From Paraburkholderia sejongensis (lineage in GTDB: Bacteria > Pseudomonadota > Gammaproteobacteria > Burkholderiales > Burkholderiaceae), in contig NZ_JAJITD010000024.1 in assembly GCF_020880815.1 (NCBI RefSeq), positions 26,896-90,895 on the forward strand: a stretch of DNA of 64,000 bases, written 5' to 3'. Shown piece by piece: positions 28,171 to 35,604 of this stretch. The notes below the pieces were generated by a model. It saw only the letters and a program-made list of their open reading frames with translations, was not told the origin of the DNA and searched no databases. The first letter of the stretch is position 1, and each line of letters starts with the position of its first letter. The position numbers and the translations under genes were made by a program.

Positions 28171-28734
28171 ATGGCATCAGACAAGGAACTCGCCGATTTT
28201 CTGGCGGGCGTCGAAAGGCGCGCGTTCAAGCAGACGGTATTCGCCGTGCGGGACGACGACGCGTCGCTCGACATCGTGCAGGACGCGATGATCAAGCTCG
28301 CCGAGAAATACGGCGACCGGCCGGCCGCGGAATTGCCACTGCTGTTTCAGCGTATTTTGCAGAATGCGATGCACGACTATTTCCGTCGTGCGAAAGTACG
28401 CAACACGTGGGTCACGCTGTTCTCGTCGCTGGGCAACGCGGACGACGACGAATTCGACCCATTGGAGACCTTCGAGGCCGAGGCCGGCTCGGCCGGCGCC
28501 GAGAGCAACGAACGGAAGCTGGAGCGCGAACAGGTGCTGCAGTCGATCGACGACGAAATCCAGAAATTACCGGCACGTCAACGGGAGGCGTTTCTGATGC
28601 GTTATTGGGAGGATATGGATGTCGCCGAGACTGCCGCCGCAATGGGCTGCTCCGAGGGCAGCGTGAAAACGCACTGCTCGCGGGCCACCCACACGCTGGC
28701 GCAAGCGCTCAAGGCGAAAGGAATTACGCTATGA
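28171..28734 (+). CDS. ECF-type RNA polymerase sigma factor
   Basis: A 187-residue protein with only sigma region 2 (DIVQDAMIKLAEKYGDRP and FQRILQNAMHDYFRRAK) and region 4 (LPARQREAFLMRYWEDMDVAETAAAMGCSEGSVKTHCSRA, with its helix-turn-helix), as in extracytoplasmic-function sigma factors. An acidic linker joins them. The stop overlaps the next gene as ATGA. The ribosome site is weak. No standard anti-sigma factor follows, but the downstream one-helix protein is a candidate partner by position. Confidence 0.92.
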   Translation: MASDKELADFLAGVERRAFKQTVFAVRDDDASLDIVQDAMIKLAEKYGDRPAAELPLLFQRILQNAMHDYFRRAKVRNTWVTLFSSLGNADDDEFDPLETFEAEAGSAGAESNERKLEREQVLQSIDDEIQKLPARQREAFLMRYWEDMDVAETAAAMGCSEGSVKTHCSRATHTLAQALKAKGITL

Positions 28735-29162
28735 GCTCCGTCGAAAACCGAGAACTCGAGTTCGCCCGCCAGGTGCGTCGCGCGCTCGATGAAAATACCG
28801 CCAATCTGCCCCCCGCCACCGTCGATAAGCTCGCCGCGGCGCGCCGTGCCGCGCTCGCGCGCAAGAAGCCCGAGCCGGTCAGCGCGCCGGTGTTCGTGCC
28901 GACTTTCGCCGGCCTGCCGGGCGGCTTCGGCAGCGCCCCGCAAGGCGGCGCCGAGCCGCGCCGGCGCTCGCTGCTGCGCCGCTTCGCGCTCGCGTGGCCG
29001 CTGGCCGCGCTGGTTGCGGGCCTGATCGGCATTGCGTACTGGGAAGATCACCAGCGCACCGCCGAACTCGCCGATATCGATGCCGCGATGCTGAGCGACG
29101 ACCTGCCGCTCAATGCCTACCTTGACCACGGCTTCAACGCGTATCTTTCACGCGCCCACTGA
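28731..29162 (+). CDS. DUF3619-type single-pass membrane protein
   Basis: A 143-residue protein. Residues about 1-50 are charged (MSSVENRELEFARQVRRALDE). A Pro/Gly-rich segment follows. One transmembrane helix is seen near residues 87-103 (FALAWPLAALVAGLIGIAYWE). A short acidic periplasmic tail ends it. It matches my memory of the DUF3619 family found next to ECF sigma genes in beta-proteobacteria. The ATGA overlap with the sigma gene means coupled translation. A role as anti-sigma factor is inferred from topology and position only. Confidence 0.8.
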   Translation: MSSVENRELEFARQVRRALDENTANLPPATVDKLAAARRAALARKKPEPVSAPVFVPTFAGLPGGFGSAPQGGAEPRRRSLLRRFALAWPLAALVAGLIGIAYWEDHQRTAELADIDAAMLSDDLPLNAYLDHGFNAYLSRAH

Positions 29163-29178
29163 GCGGGAGATTGTTCGG

Positions 29179-29946
29179 GTGAGCTACAAGCGCGGCCTGG
29201 CCGTTGTATTCGGATGCACGATTGCGGCCCTGGTGTCGTTTGCCGCGACGTACCCGCGCTTTCACCCGAGCCCCGCCGTCGCGCCGGGCCATGCGACCGG
29301 CGCCAACCTGGCCGCACCCGCCGCCGCTCCCGCACTGTCCGTCGACTTGCCCGGCCTACCCGGCAGCAATAGCCCGCTCGCATGGACGCGGCTGTCGGCG
29401 GCCGAGCACGTCGCGCTGGCGCCGTTCGAAGCCCAGTGGGATTCGTTCAGCGACGAGCGCAAACGCAAATGGATCAAGATCGCGTCCCGCTACGCGAAGA
29501 TGTCGCCCGACGCGCAAAAGCGTCTGCACGAGCGGATGAGCGAGTGGGTCGGCATGACGCCCGACCAGCGGCGCGTTGCGCGCGAGAACTATCAGGTGTC
29601 GAAGGAATTGCCGCGCGAAGCACGCCAGAACGCGTGGAAGGCATATCAGCAGTTGTCCGAAGAACAGAAGGAACGGCTCGCCGCGAGCGAGCGCAAGCGC
29701 CGGCCTAGCGTCGTCAGCGCGCCGCCGCTCGGGCGCAACGAGATCAAGGGCATCGATCGCATCGTCACCGCGCGCGAGCACGGCGCGAGTGGTGTGGCGG
29801 CGGCCAGCGCCGCGGCGGCTGCATCGGCTCCTGGGGCGGCGGCCTTGCCGTCACCGCCCGCGATTCCCGCCGCCGGCAGTTTCGTGCCGGCCACGCCGGT
29901 GCCGGTATCGCCGGCCGAGGCGCCGGCCATTTTCAACGGTTCCTGA
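29179..29946 (+). CDS. DUF3106-type exported protein (GTG start)
   Basis: A 255-residue protein with an N-terminal hydrophobic segment (GLAVVFGCTIAALVSFAA) acting as signal or anchor. A central region of repeated W-x-x-L/M-S/T-x-x-x-R motifs (SFSDERKRKWIKIASRYAKM, MTPDQRRVARENYQ, LSEEQKERLAASE) is typical of DUF3106. The last about 60 residues are Ala/Pro-rich low complexity. I choose the GTG at 29179, preceded by GGGAGA. A start further upstream would overlap the DUF3619 gene. The function is unknown; the motif resembles envelope-stress proteins such as Spy/CpxP in its repeated L-x-x-x-Q/R pattern, which is a weak analogy. Confidence 0.8.
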   Translation: MSYKRGLAVVFGCTIAALVSFAATYPRFHPSPAVAPGHATGANLAAPAAAPALSVDLPGLPGSNSPLAWTRLSAAEHVALAPFEAQWDSFSDERKRKWIKIASRYAKMSPDAQKRLHERMSEWVGMTPDQRRVARENYQVSKELPREARQNAWKAYQQLSEEQKERLAASERKRRPSVVSAPPLGRNEIKGIDRIVTAREHGASGVAAASAAAAASAPGAAALPSPPAIPAAGSFVPATPVPVSPAEAPAIFNGS

Positions 29947-29955
29947 TCCCACCTC

Positions 29956-30480
29956 GTGTCGCGACCGCTCGCCACCCCGCCTTTGTCCGCTTCCGCGCCT
30001 GACGCGAGCGTGCCCACGGTGCGGCGGCGGCTCGCCGCATTGCTGTACGAAGCGGTAATTCTGTTTGGCGTGGTGTTTCTCGCCGGCTATCTGTTCAGCA
30101 CGCTCACGCAGCAGCGCAACGGTCTCACGCATCATAATTTGCTGGCCGGCTGGATCGGGCTCGTGGTCGGCGTGTATTTCGTGTGGTTCTGGACCCACGG
30201 CGGCCAGACGCTGCCGATGAAGACCTGGCGGTTGCGGGTGGTGGGCGCCGATGGCGCCGGGCTTTCGGTTGGGCGGGCGGTTGGGCGGTATCTGCTCGCG
30301 TGGTTATGGTTTTTGCCGCCGTTGGCGTTGCATCCGGTGTTGGGGTTGCGCTTGCCACAGACGCTTTTGATTTTTTGTTTGTGGTTTTTGCTTTGGGCCG
30401 GTGTTGGAAGGTTTGATTCGCAGCGGCGGTTTTTGCATGACCGGCTTGCGGGGACGCGGGTCGTCATGGTTTTGCGCTGA
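29956..30480 (+). CDS. RDD family membrane protein (GTG start)
   Basis: A 174-residue protein with four hydrophobic segments. The family residues are present (RRRLAALLYEAVILFGVVFLAG at the first helix, TLPMKTWRLRVV, and the late F-D-x-Q-R-R-F-L-H-D-R-L-A-G-T block). RDD proteins are thought to be transporters or regulators, but no substrate can be given. The GTG start lies 9 bases after the DUF3106 stop, so it ends the sigma-factor operon. From about 30,290 the codons turn unusually G/T-rich compared with the rest of the gene. Confidence 0.88.
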   Translation: MSRPLATPPLSASAPDASVPTVRRRLAALLYEAVILFGVVFLAGYLFSTLTQQRNGLTHHNLLAGWIGLVVGVYFVWFWTHGGQTLPMKTWRLRVVGADGAGLSVGRAVGRYLLAWLWFLPPLALHPVLGLRLPQTLLIFCLWFLLWAGVGRFDSQRRFLHDRLAGTRVVMVLR

Positions 30481-30550
30481 GCGCGTTGGGCTTTTTTTCT
30501 TTGTTGGTCACTGTTTTGGGTGGATGGCGGTGGTCTGGCGGTGCTCGTGC

Positions 30551-30759
30551 GGTGTTGGCCTTTCCTTGCTTTCTTGTCGGTCTATTAGCTCTGCCCCTGT
30601 GCGGGGCGGCACCTACTTTCTTTGCGGCTGCAAAGAAAGTAGGCAAAGAAAGCAGCTTCAACCCGCTAGCTCTTAAGCGGTAACCGTAGCGGGCCACCGG
30701 TAGTGGTGCATGTGGAATCTGTGTCCCCGCACATTCGGCGGCAGTGACAAAGCCATCAT
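30551..30759 (+). repeat. Left arm of large inverted repeat
   Basis: Bases 30551-30676 match the reverse complement of 31001-31126 at about 123 of 126 positions. Weaker but ungapped similarity continues inward to 30759. Inside the arm are two smaller hairpins: GCCCC-TGTGC-GGGGC (30593-30607) and a perfect 13-base-pair stem with a 4-base loop (30613-30642). No gene is supported in the arm. From memory, this kind of intergenic sequence recurs in Paraburkholderia genomes, which I could not check. Confidence 0.9.
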
Positions 30760-30917
30760 TCTTCCGGCGGCGCTACGCGCGCCGAAGCCCCGCTCAAAAA
30801 CCGCCCGCCGTTTTCACGCCCCTGCCCGAGGCGCCGCCGGGGGCCCCACTGCGCGGGCCTCCGGATTGTTTCCCCGGCAGACCCGTCCGCGACGCACGCA
30901 GTGCGGAGTGGGAGCCG

Positions 30918-31126
30918 ATGACGGCTTTGTCACTAGCGCGGCGTGTGCGAAAGCACGGATTCCAGATGCACCACTGCCCTCTCCAGGCCGGGGGAGCCGA
31001 TTAAGAGCTAGCGGTGTGAAGCTGCTTTCTTTGCCTACTTTCTTTGCAGCCGCAAAGAAAGTAGGTGCCGCCCCGCACAGGGGCAGAGCCAATAGACCGA
31101 CAAGAAAGCAAGGAAAGGCCAACACC
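30918..31126 (-). repeat. Right arm of large inverted repeat
   Basis: The inverted partner of 30551-30759. The two arms keep one symmetry axis (position pairs sum to 61,677) from the outer ends through the AGTGACAAAGCC block near 30743 and 30934, so the match has no insertions. The 158 bases between the arms (30760-30917) are GC-rich with no convincing coding. The 785-base gap between the RDD and metallophosphatase genes is thus mostly this element. Confidence 0.9.
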
Positions 31127-31266
31127 ATAAGAGCACAGCCCAAAAAACCCCGCCCTGCATCAAGAGCCCCCAACCCGCCCCCAGTAATAAGAACTTCTCA
31201 TGACTGTCACGCCGCAGTAACCCGCGCCCTGCCCAATACAGGACATCGCTACTCGCCGCGTGAGCC

Positions 31267-32208
31267 ATGGACCCCAAATCGTCCGCGACGTCCCTGTTCC
31301 GTCAGACCGGCCCGAGCGTCGACTCCGTCGCGTTCCGCCCCGCCCCCGGTTCCGCCCACCACGGTCTGCCGCTGCCGATTACTCCACCGCCCGACAGCGA
31401 CACCGGCCACTCCCACGACAGCCACGCCGACCCGCACCGCTATCGCACGATCTGGCTCTCCGACATCCATCTCGGCTCGAGCGGCTGCCAGGCCAACTAT
31501 CTGCTCGATTTCCTCCGCCACAACGAATCGGAATACCTGTACCTCGTCGGCGACATCATCGACGGCTGGCAGCTGAAAAAAGGCTGGTACTGGCCGCAAG
31601 CGCACAACGACGTCGTGCAGAAAGTGCTGCGCAAAGCGCGCAAAGGCACGCAAGTGATCTACGTGCCCGGCAATCACGACGAAGCCGCCCGCCAGTTCTG
31701 CGACCTCGCGTTCGGTGACATCCACGTGCGCGGCGAAGCGTTTCACACCACCCTCGCCGGCAAGCGTCTGTGGATCGTCCACGGCGATCTGTTCGACGGG
31801 GTGATTCAGCACGCGAAATGGCTCGCCTATCTCGGCGATACCCTCTACACGATGATCCTCGTGCTGAACCGCTGGTTCAACCGGATCCGCAGCCGACTCG
31901 GCTTTCCGTACTGGTCGCTGTCGCAGTATCTGAAGCACCAGGTGAAGAACGCGGTCAATTTCATCTCGTCGTTCGAGCGCGTGATGACCGACGAAGCGCG
32001 CCGCCGCGGCTGCGACGGCGTCGTCTGCGGACACATTCACAAAGCCGAGATGCGCGAGATCGACGGCGTGCTCTATTGCAACGACGGCGATTGGGTCGAA
32101 AGTCTGTCGGCCCTCGTCGAGACCTGCGACGGCGAACTCAAGGTGATCTACTGGACCGCGCTGCGCGCGCCGCAGGAAAGCACGCACAAAGTCCGCGCCA
32201 CCGCCTGA
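31267..32208 (+). CDS. Calcineurin-like metallophosphatase, LpxH-like (UDP-2,3-diacylglucosamine diphosphatase family)
   Basis: A 313-residue two-metal phosphoesterase. All family motifs are present in order: D66/H68 (SDIHLG), D96 (GDIIDGW), N136/H137 (GNHD), HGD at 172-174 and GHIH at 255-258. The first 57 residues are a Pro/Asp/His-rich extension outside the fold, and the true start may be further downstream. Members are often annotated as UDP-2,3-diacylglucosamine hydrolases of lipid A synthesis, but this branch is usually found beside a glycosyltransferase, as here, so the exact substrate is uncertain. Confidence 0.85.
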   Translation: MDPKSSATSLFRQTGPSVDSVAFRPAPGSAHHGLPLPITPPPDSDTGHSHDSHADPHRYRTIWLSDIHLGSSGCQANYLLDFLRHNESEYLYLVGDIIDGWQLKKGWYWPQAHNDVVQKVLRKARKGTQVIYVPGNHDEAARQFCDLAFGDIHVRGEAFHTTLAGKRLWIVHGDLFDGVIQHAKWLAYLGDTLYTMILVLNRWFNRIRSRLGFPYWSLSQYLKHQVKNAVNFISSFERVMTDEARRRGCDGVVCGHIHKAEMREIDGVLYCNDGDWVESLSALVETCDGELKVIYWTALRAPQESTHKVRATA

Positions 32209-32256
32209 CCGCATTCTGCCCACCGCTTCCCCTCCACCTCCACAGGGCCCGCAGCG

Positions 32257-33300
32257 ATGAACAAAGCGATGAAGATCATGATCGTCACCGACGCATGGGA
32301 GCCGCAGGTCAACGGCGTCGTGCGCACGCTCAAGAACACCCGGCGCGAACTGCTCGCGCTCGGCCATCAGGTCGAGCTGCTGACGCCGCTCGAATTCCGA
32401 ACGGTGCCCTGCCCGACCTACCCGGAGATCCGTCTGTCGCTGCTGCCGCGCCGCAAGCTGCGCGAACGCATCGGCCAGTTCGCGCCCGACGCGCTGCATA
32501 TCGCGACCGAGGGCCCGCTCGGCATGGCCGCGCGCGCGTATGCGTTGCGGCACAAGCTGCCGTTCACGACCGCCTATCACACGCGCTTTCCCGAGTACGT
32601 GCAGGCGCGGTTCCGGATTCCGCTCGCGGCCACCTACCGGTTTCTGCACTGGTTCCACAAGCCGTCGCTCGCGGTGATGGCGCCGACGCCGGTCGTCAAA
32701 CAGGATCTCGAGAAATTCGGCTTCACCAACGTCGTGCTGTGGACGCGCGGCGTCGATCTGGAGATCTTCCGGCCGATGGACTCGAAGGTGCTCAACACCG
32801 CGCGGCCGATCTTCCTGTACGTGGGGCGCGTCGCGGTCGAGAAAAATGTCGAGGCCTTTCTGCAGCTCGATCTGCCCGGTTCGAAGTGGGTCGCCGGCGA
32901 AGGTCCGGCGCTCGCCGAACTCAAATCGCGCTATCCGCAGGTCAACTATCTCGGCGTGCTGTCGCAGGCGGAACTCGCGAAGGTCTACGCGGCCGCCGAC
33001 GTGTTCGTGTTCCCGAGCCGCACCGACACGTTCGGGCTGGTGCTGCTCGAAGCGCTCGCATGCGGCACGCCGGTGGCCGCCTACCCGGTCACCGGGCCGA
33101 TCGACGTGCTCGGCAACGGCGGCGCCGGCGCGATGCACGACGACCTGCGCGAAGCCTGTCTCGCGGCGCTGAAGATCGACCGGCGCGATGCGCGCGCGTG
33201 GGCCGAGCGCTTTTCGTGGGCGGCGGCGTCCGCGCAGTTCGCCGCGCATCTGAAGCCGCGTCGCCGCGAAACCTATCGCGAGGAGAGCGCCGCCGCCTGA
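32257..33300 (+). CDS. Glycosyltransferase family 4 (GT-B fold)
   Basis: A 347-residue GT-B enzyme. The N-terminal domain begins KIMIVTDAWEPQVNGVVRTL and the C-terminal nucleotide-sugar domain contains FLYVGRVAVEKNVEAFL and PSRTDTFGLVLLEALACG. In the usual E-x7-E motif the first glutamate is aspartate (D-T-F-G-L-V-L-L-E), a variant I associate with the mannosyltransferase-like MgtA/PimB group. A start four codons downstream (MKIMIVTD) is also possible. It is 48 bases after the metallophosphatase gene and probably acts on an envelope lipid or glycan. Confidence 0.88.
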   Translation: MNKAMKIMIVTDAWEPQVNGVVRTLKNTRRELLALGHQVELLTPLEFRTVPCPTYPEIRLSLLPRRKLRERIGQFAPDALHIATEGPLGMAARAYALRHKLPFTTAYHTRFPEYVQARFRIPLAATYRFLHWFHKPSLAVMAPTPVVKQDLEKFGFTNVVLWTRGVDLEIFRPMDSKVLNTARPIFLYVGRVAVEKNVEAFLQLDLPGSKWVAGEGPALAELKSRYPQVNYLGVLSQAELAKVYAAADVFVFPSRTDTFGLVLLEALACGTPVAAYPVTGPIDVLGNGGAGAMHDDLREACLAALKIDRRDARAWAERFSWAAASAQFAAHLKPRRRETYREESAAA

Positions 33301-33324
33301 GCGGCGACGCGCGCGAAGCCCCTG

Positions 33325-33906
33325 ATGCGAAGCAGCCAATCCAGCAGTCAACGCGCGGCGAGCGCTGAGTTGCAGACGGTCGATGCCGCTGCCAATACCG
33401 CAAGCGTCGAACCGTTCGACGACGTGCGCGAACCGGACCTGCCCGGGCAGGCGGCCGTCGAAGTCCCCCACGAACCCCTCAGCCCCGACGATCCACTCGC
33501 GCCGCTGCCCTTCAATCCGTACAAAGGCAATCGCGGCCTCACGCGCGCATGGCACGCGATGAAAAATTCGCTGGCCGGTTTTCGCGTGGCGATTCGCGAG
33601 GAGAGCGCGTTTCGCCAGGAGCTGACGCTCGCCGCGCTCCTGATTCCGGCCGGCCTGCTCGTGCCGGTCGAGCCGGTGTCGCGCGTGCTGCTGCTCGGCT
33701 CGGTGCTGCTGGTGCTGATCGTCGAGCTGCTCAATTCGAGCGTCGAAGCGGCGATCGACCGCATCTCGCTCGAACGTCACGAGCTGTCGCGCCGCGCGAA
33801 GGATCTCGGCAGCGCGGCGGTGATGGTCGCGCTTGGCATGTGCGTGATGACGTGGGCGGTGATCGTCGGACCGCTGCTCGTGCGCTGGCTGCGCGAGTGG
33901 TTCTGA
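33325..33906 (+). CDS. dgkA: Diacylglycerol kinase (DgkA type) with N-terminal extension
   Basis: A 193-residue protein whose last about 125 residues match the small integral-membrane kinase that recycles diacylglycerol to phosphatidate. The conserved helix-1 region RAWHAMKNSLAGFRVAIREESAFRQE and the catalytic ELLNSSVEAAIDRIS segment are intact. Three transmembrane helices are seen. About 68 acidic, disordered-looking residues precede the fold, which is longer than the classic 120-residue enzyme. A later start near MKNSL is not suggested by codon use. It lies 24 bases after the glycosyltransferase gene. Confidence 0.93.
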   Translation: MRSSQSSSQRAASAELQTVDAAANTASVEPFDDVREPDLPGQAAVEVPHEPLSPDDPLAPLPFNPYKGNRGLTRAWHAMKNSLAGFRVAIREESAFRQELTLAALLIPAGLLVPVEPVSRVLLLGSVLLVLIVELLNSSVEAAIDRISLERHELSRRAKDLGSAAVMVALGMCVMTWAVIVGPLLVRWLREWF

Positions 33907-34215
33907 ACGTCGCCGCGGATCGGTCCGCCGCGCATCGCACGCAACCCGCGCAGCTCCATCATGCCGCGCGTCGTCCCGGCAAACGAAAATCCGCGTCCGC
34001 GGTTGGGCATTAGAACGCTCGGTTTATAATCGTCCGACAGTCTCACGGAACTGCGCGGGTCCGCTTCCATACCGCCCGCGCACTCTGCTCTTTCGAGGGG
34101 CCCGCCGCACCGCGATGGGTTCGTGAGCGCTGAACATACCAACCGTATCCGGGTGGACCACGCAGCCGCGGCATGCCGCCACGCGCCCAGCCCGGCATAA
34201 CCAGGGCCGGACGAC
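33907..34215 (+). promoter_or_regulatory. Intergenic region with promoter for the TetR operon
   Basis: This 309-base gap holds one clear signal. TTGGGC (34003-34008), a 16-base spacer and a perfect TATAAT (34025-34030) predict transcription from about 34,037 towards the TetR gene. A leader of about 180 bases would follow, in which I see no ORF or riboswitch. No terminator was found for dgkA. Confidence 0.65.
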
Positions 34216-34941
34216 ATGGAAGCCAAACCTCCCCGCCGCACGCGCGAACGGATTCTCGAACTCTCGTTGAAGCTGTTCAACGAAATCGGCGAGCCGAACG
34301 TCACGACGACGACCATCGCCGAGGAAATGGAAATCAGTCCAGGCAACCTGTACTACCACTTCCGCAACAAAGACGACATCATCAACAGCATCTTCAGCCA
34401 GTTCGAGCAGGAGATCGAAAAGCGTCTGCGTTTCCCCGACGACCATCGCGCGACGATTGACGAAATGTGGTCGTATCTGCAGTACATGGTCGACTTCACC
34501 TGGCGCTACCGCTTCCTGTACCGCGACCTGAACGATCTGCTCGCGCGCAACCGCACGCTCGAGACGCACTTCAAGCAGATCATCAGCCACAAGGTGCGCT
34601 TCGCGAGCCAGTTCTGCGAGCAGCTGGTCGCGGACGGCGAAATGGTCGCGACGCCGCAGGAACTGCAGGTGATCGCAACCAACGTCGGCGTGATCGGCAC
34701 CTACTGGCTGTCGTACCAGTTCGTGATGAACCCGCGCAAATACAACGAGCAGGAAGCGATCCGCGCGGAACTGCATCAGGTGAGCGTGCAGATCGTGTCG
34801 CTGATGGCGCCGTATCTGCGCGGCCGCTCGCGGCAAATCTTCGACGACCTCGTCTCGGGCAAGCTGCCCAAGCGCGAGTTTTACGACTACCTGCCGCCCC
34901 GGGAAGGCGCCGCGCCGCGCAACGAATCGAAGGATGTTTAA
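34216..34941 (+). CDS. TetR family transcriptional regulator
   Basis: A 241-residue regulator. The N-terminal helix-turn-helix is typical (TRERILELSLKLFNEIGEPNVTTTTIAEEMEISPGNLYYHFRNKDDI). The remaining helical domain binds an unknown ligand. It is the first gene of a three-gene unit with a LOG-type enzyme starting 3 bases after its stop codon, then an SDR. Autoregulation is likely for the family. No clear palindromic operator was picked out near the promoter. Confidence 0.92.
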   Translation: MEAKPPRRTRERILELSLKLFNEIGEPNVTTTTIAEEMEISPGNLYYHFRNKDDIINSIFSQFEQEIEKRLRFPDDHRATIDEMWSYLQYMVDFTWRYRFLYRDLNDLLARNRTLETHFKQIISHKVRFASQFCEQLVADGEMVATPQELQVIATNVGVIGTYWLSYQFVMNPRKYNEQEAIRAELHQVSVQIVSLMAPYLRGRSRQIFDDLVSGKLPKREFYDYLPPREGAAPRNESKDV

Positions 34942-34944
34942 ACA

Positions 34945-35532
34945 ATGAAGGCTGTGTGTGTGTATTGCGGCTCCGCGATGGGAGCCAAACCGCTGTACGC
35001 GGAAGCGGCGCGCGCGTTCGGCCGCGCGCTGGTCGAAGCGGATCTCGCGTTGATCTACGGCGGCGGCAAGGTGGGCCTGATGGGCGTGATCGCCGATACC
35101 GTGATGGCCGAGGGCGGCCGCGCGATCGGCGTGATTCCCGAGCTGCTGGTCGACAAGGAAGTCGGCCATAACGGGCTGACCGAGCTGCACGTGGTGCCCG
35201 ACATGCATCACCGCAAGAAGATGATGGCCGAGCTGTCGGACGCGTTCGTCGCGATGCCAGGCGGCGCGGGCACGCTCGAGGAACTGTTCGAGGTCTTCAC
35301 ATGGGCGCAGCTCGGCTATCACGGCAAACCGGTCGCACTGCTGAATACCGGCCACTTCTACGAGCCGCTGCTCCGTCTGCTGCAACACACGATCGACGAA
35401 GGCTTCATGCGCAAGACCTATCTCGACATGCTGCAGATCGAAGCCGATCCGGTCGCGCTGATCGGCAAGCTGCAACGCTACCAGCCGCCCGTCAGCGACA
35501 AATGGGCAGTCGTGCAGAGCGACGCGATCTGA
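34945..35532 (+). CDS. LOG family protein (cytokinin riboside 5'-monophosphate phosphoribohydrolase type)
   Basis: A 195-residue Rossmann-like protein of the TIGR00730/LOG family. The signature PGGAGTLEE is at residues 105-113, with the preceding arginine/lysine pair (HHRKKMM) of the active site. LOG enzymes release free cytokinin bases from their nucleotide monophosphates, and bacterial members may also act on AMP. Plant-growth relevance is possible in a plant-associated Paraburkholderia but is inference. AAGGA lies ten bases before the ATG, at the end of the TetR gene. Confidence 0.92.
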   Translation: MKAVCVYCGSAMGAKPLYAEAARAFGRALVEADLALIYGGGKVGLMGVIADTVMAEGGRAIGVIPELLVDKEVGHNGLTELHVVPDMHHRKKMMAELSDAFVAMPGGAGTLEELFEVFTWAQLGYHGKPVALLNTGHFYEPLLRLLQHTIDEGFMRKTYLDMLQIEADPVALIGKLQRYQPPVSDKWAVVQSDAI

Positions 35533-35604
35533 AGCCGCGCCGGCCGCCGGCCCGATGGTGACGCGCGGCCGGCGAGCAAATTTCCCCCGAACGATGAGGT
35601 TGCG

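Noticed and set aside
30593..30642. Hairpins in the repeat arms as Rho-independent terminators for the RDD gene
   Set aside because: No T-run follows either stem, and the same hairpins occur inverted in the right arm, so they are better explained as parts of the repeat.
30710..31576. A 288-codon plus-strand frame running through the inverted repeat into the metallophosphatase gene
   Set aside because: The frame depends on repeat DNA and then an alternative frame of a real gene. The peptide made by repeat arms (AAKKVGAAPHRGRANRPTRKQ) appears in both orientations, as expected from repeat DNA, not from a gene.
31249..33780. An 843-codon minus-strand frame opposite the metallophosphatase, glycosyltransferase and dgkA genes
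   Set aside because: Covers three clearly real plus-strand genes and has only low-complexity Arg/His/Gln-rich sequence.
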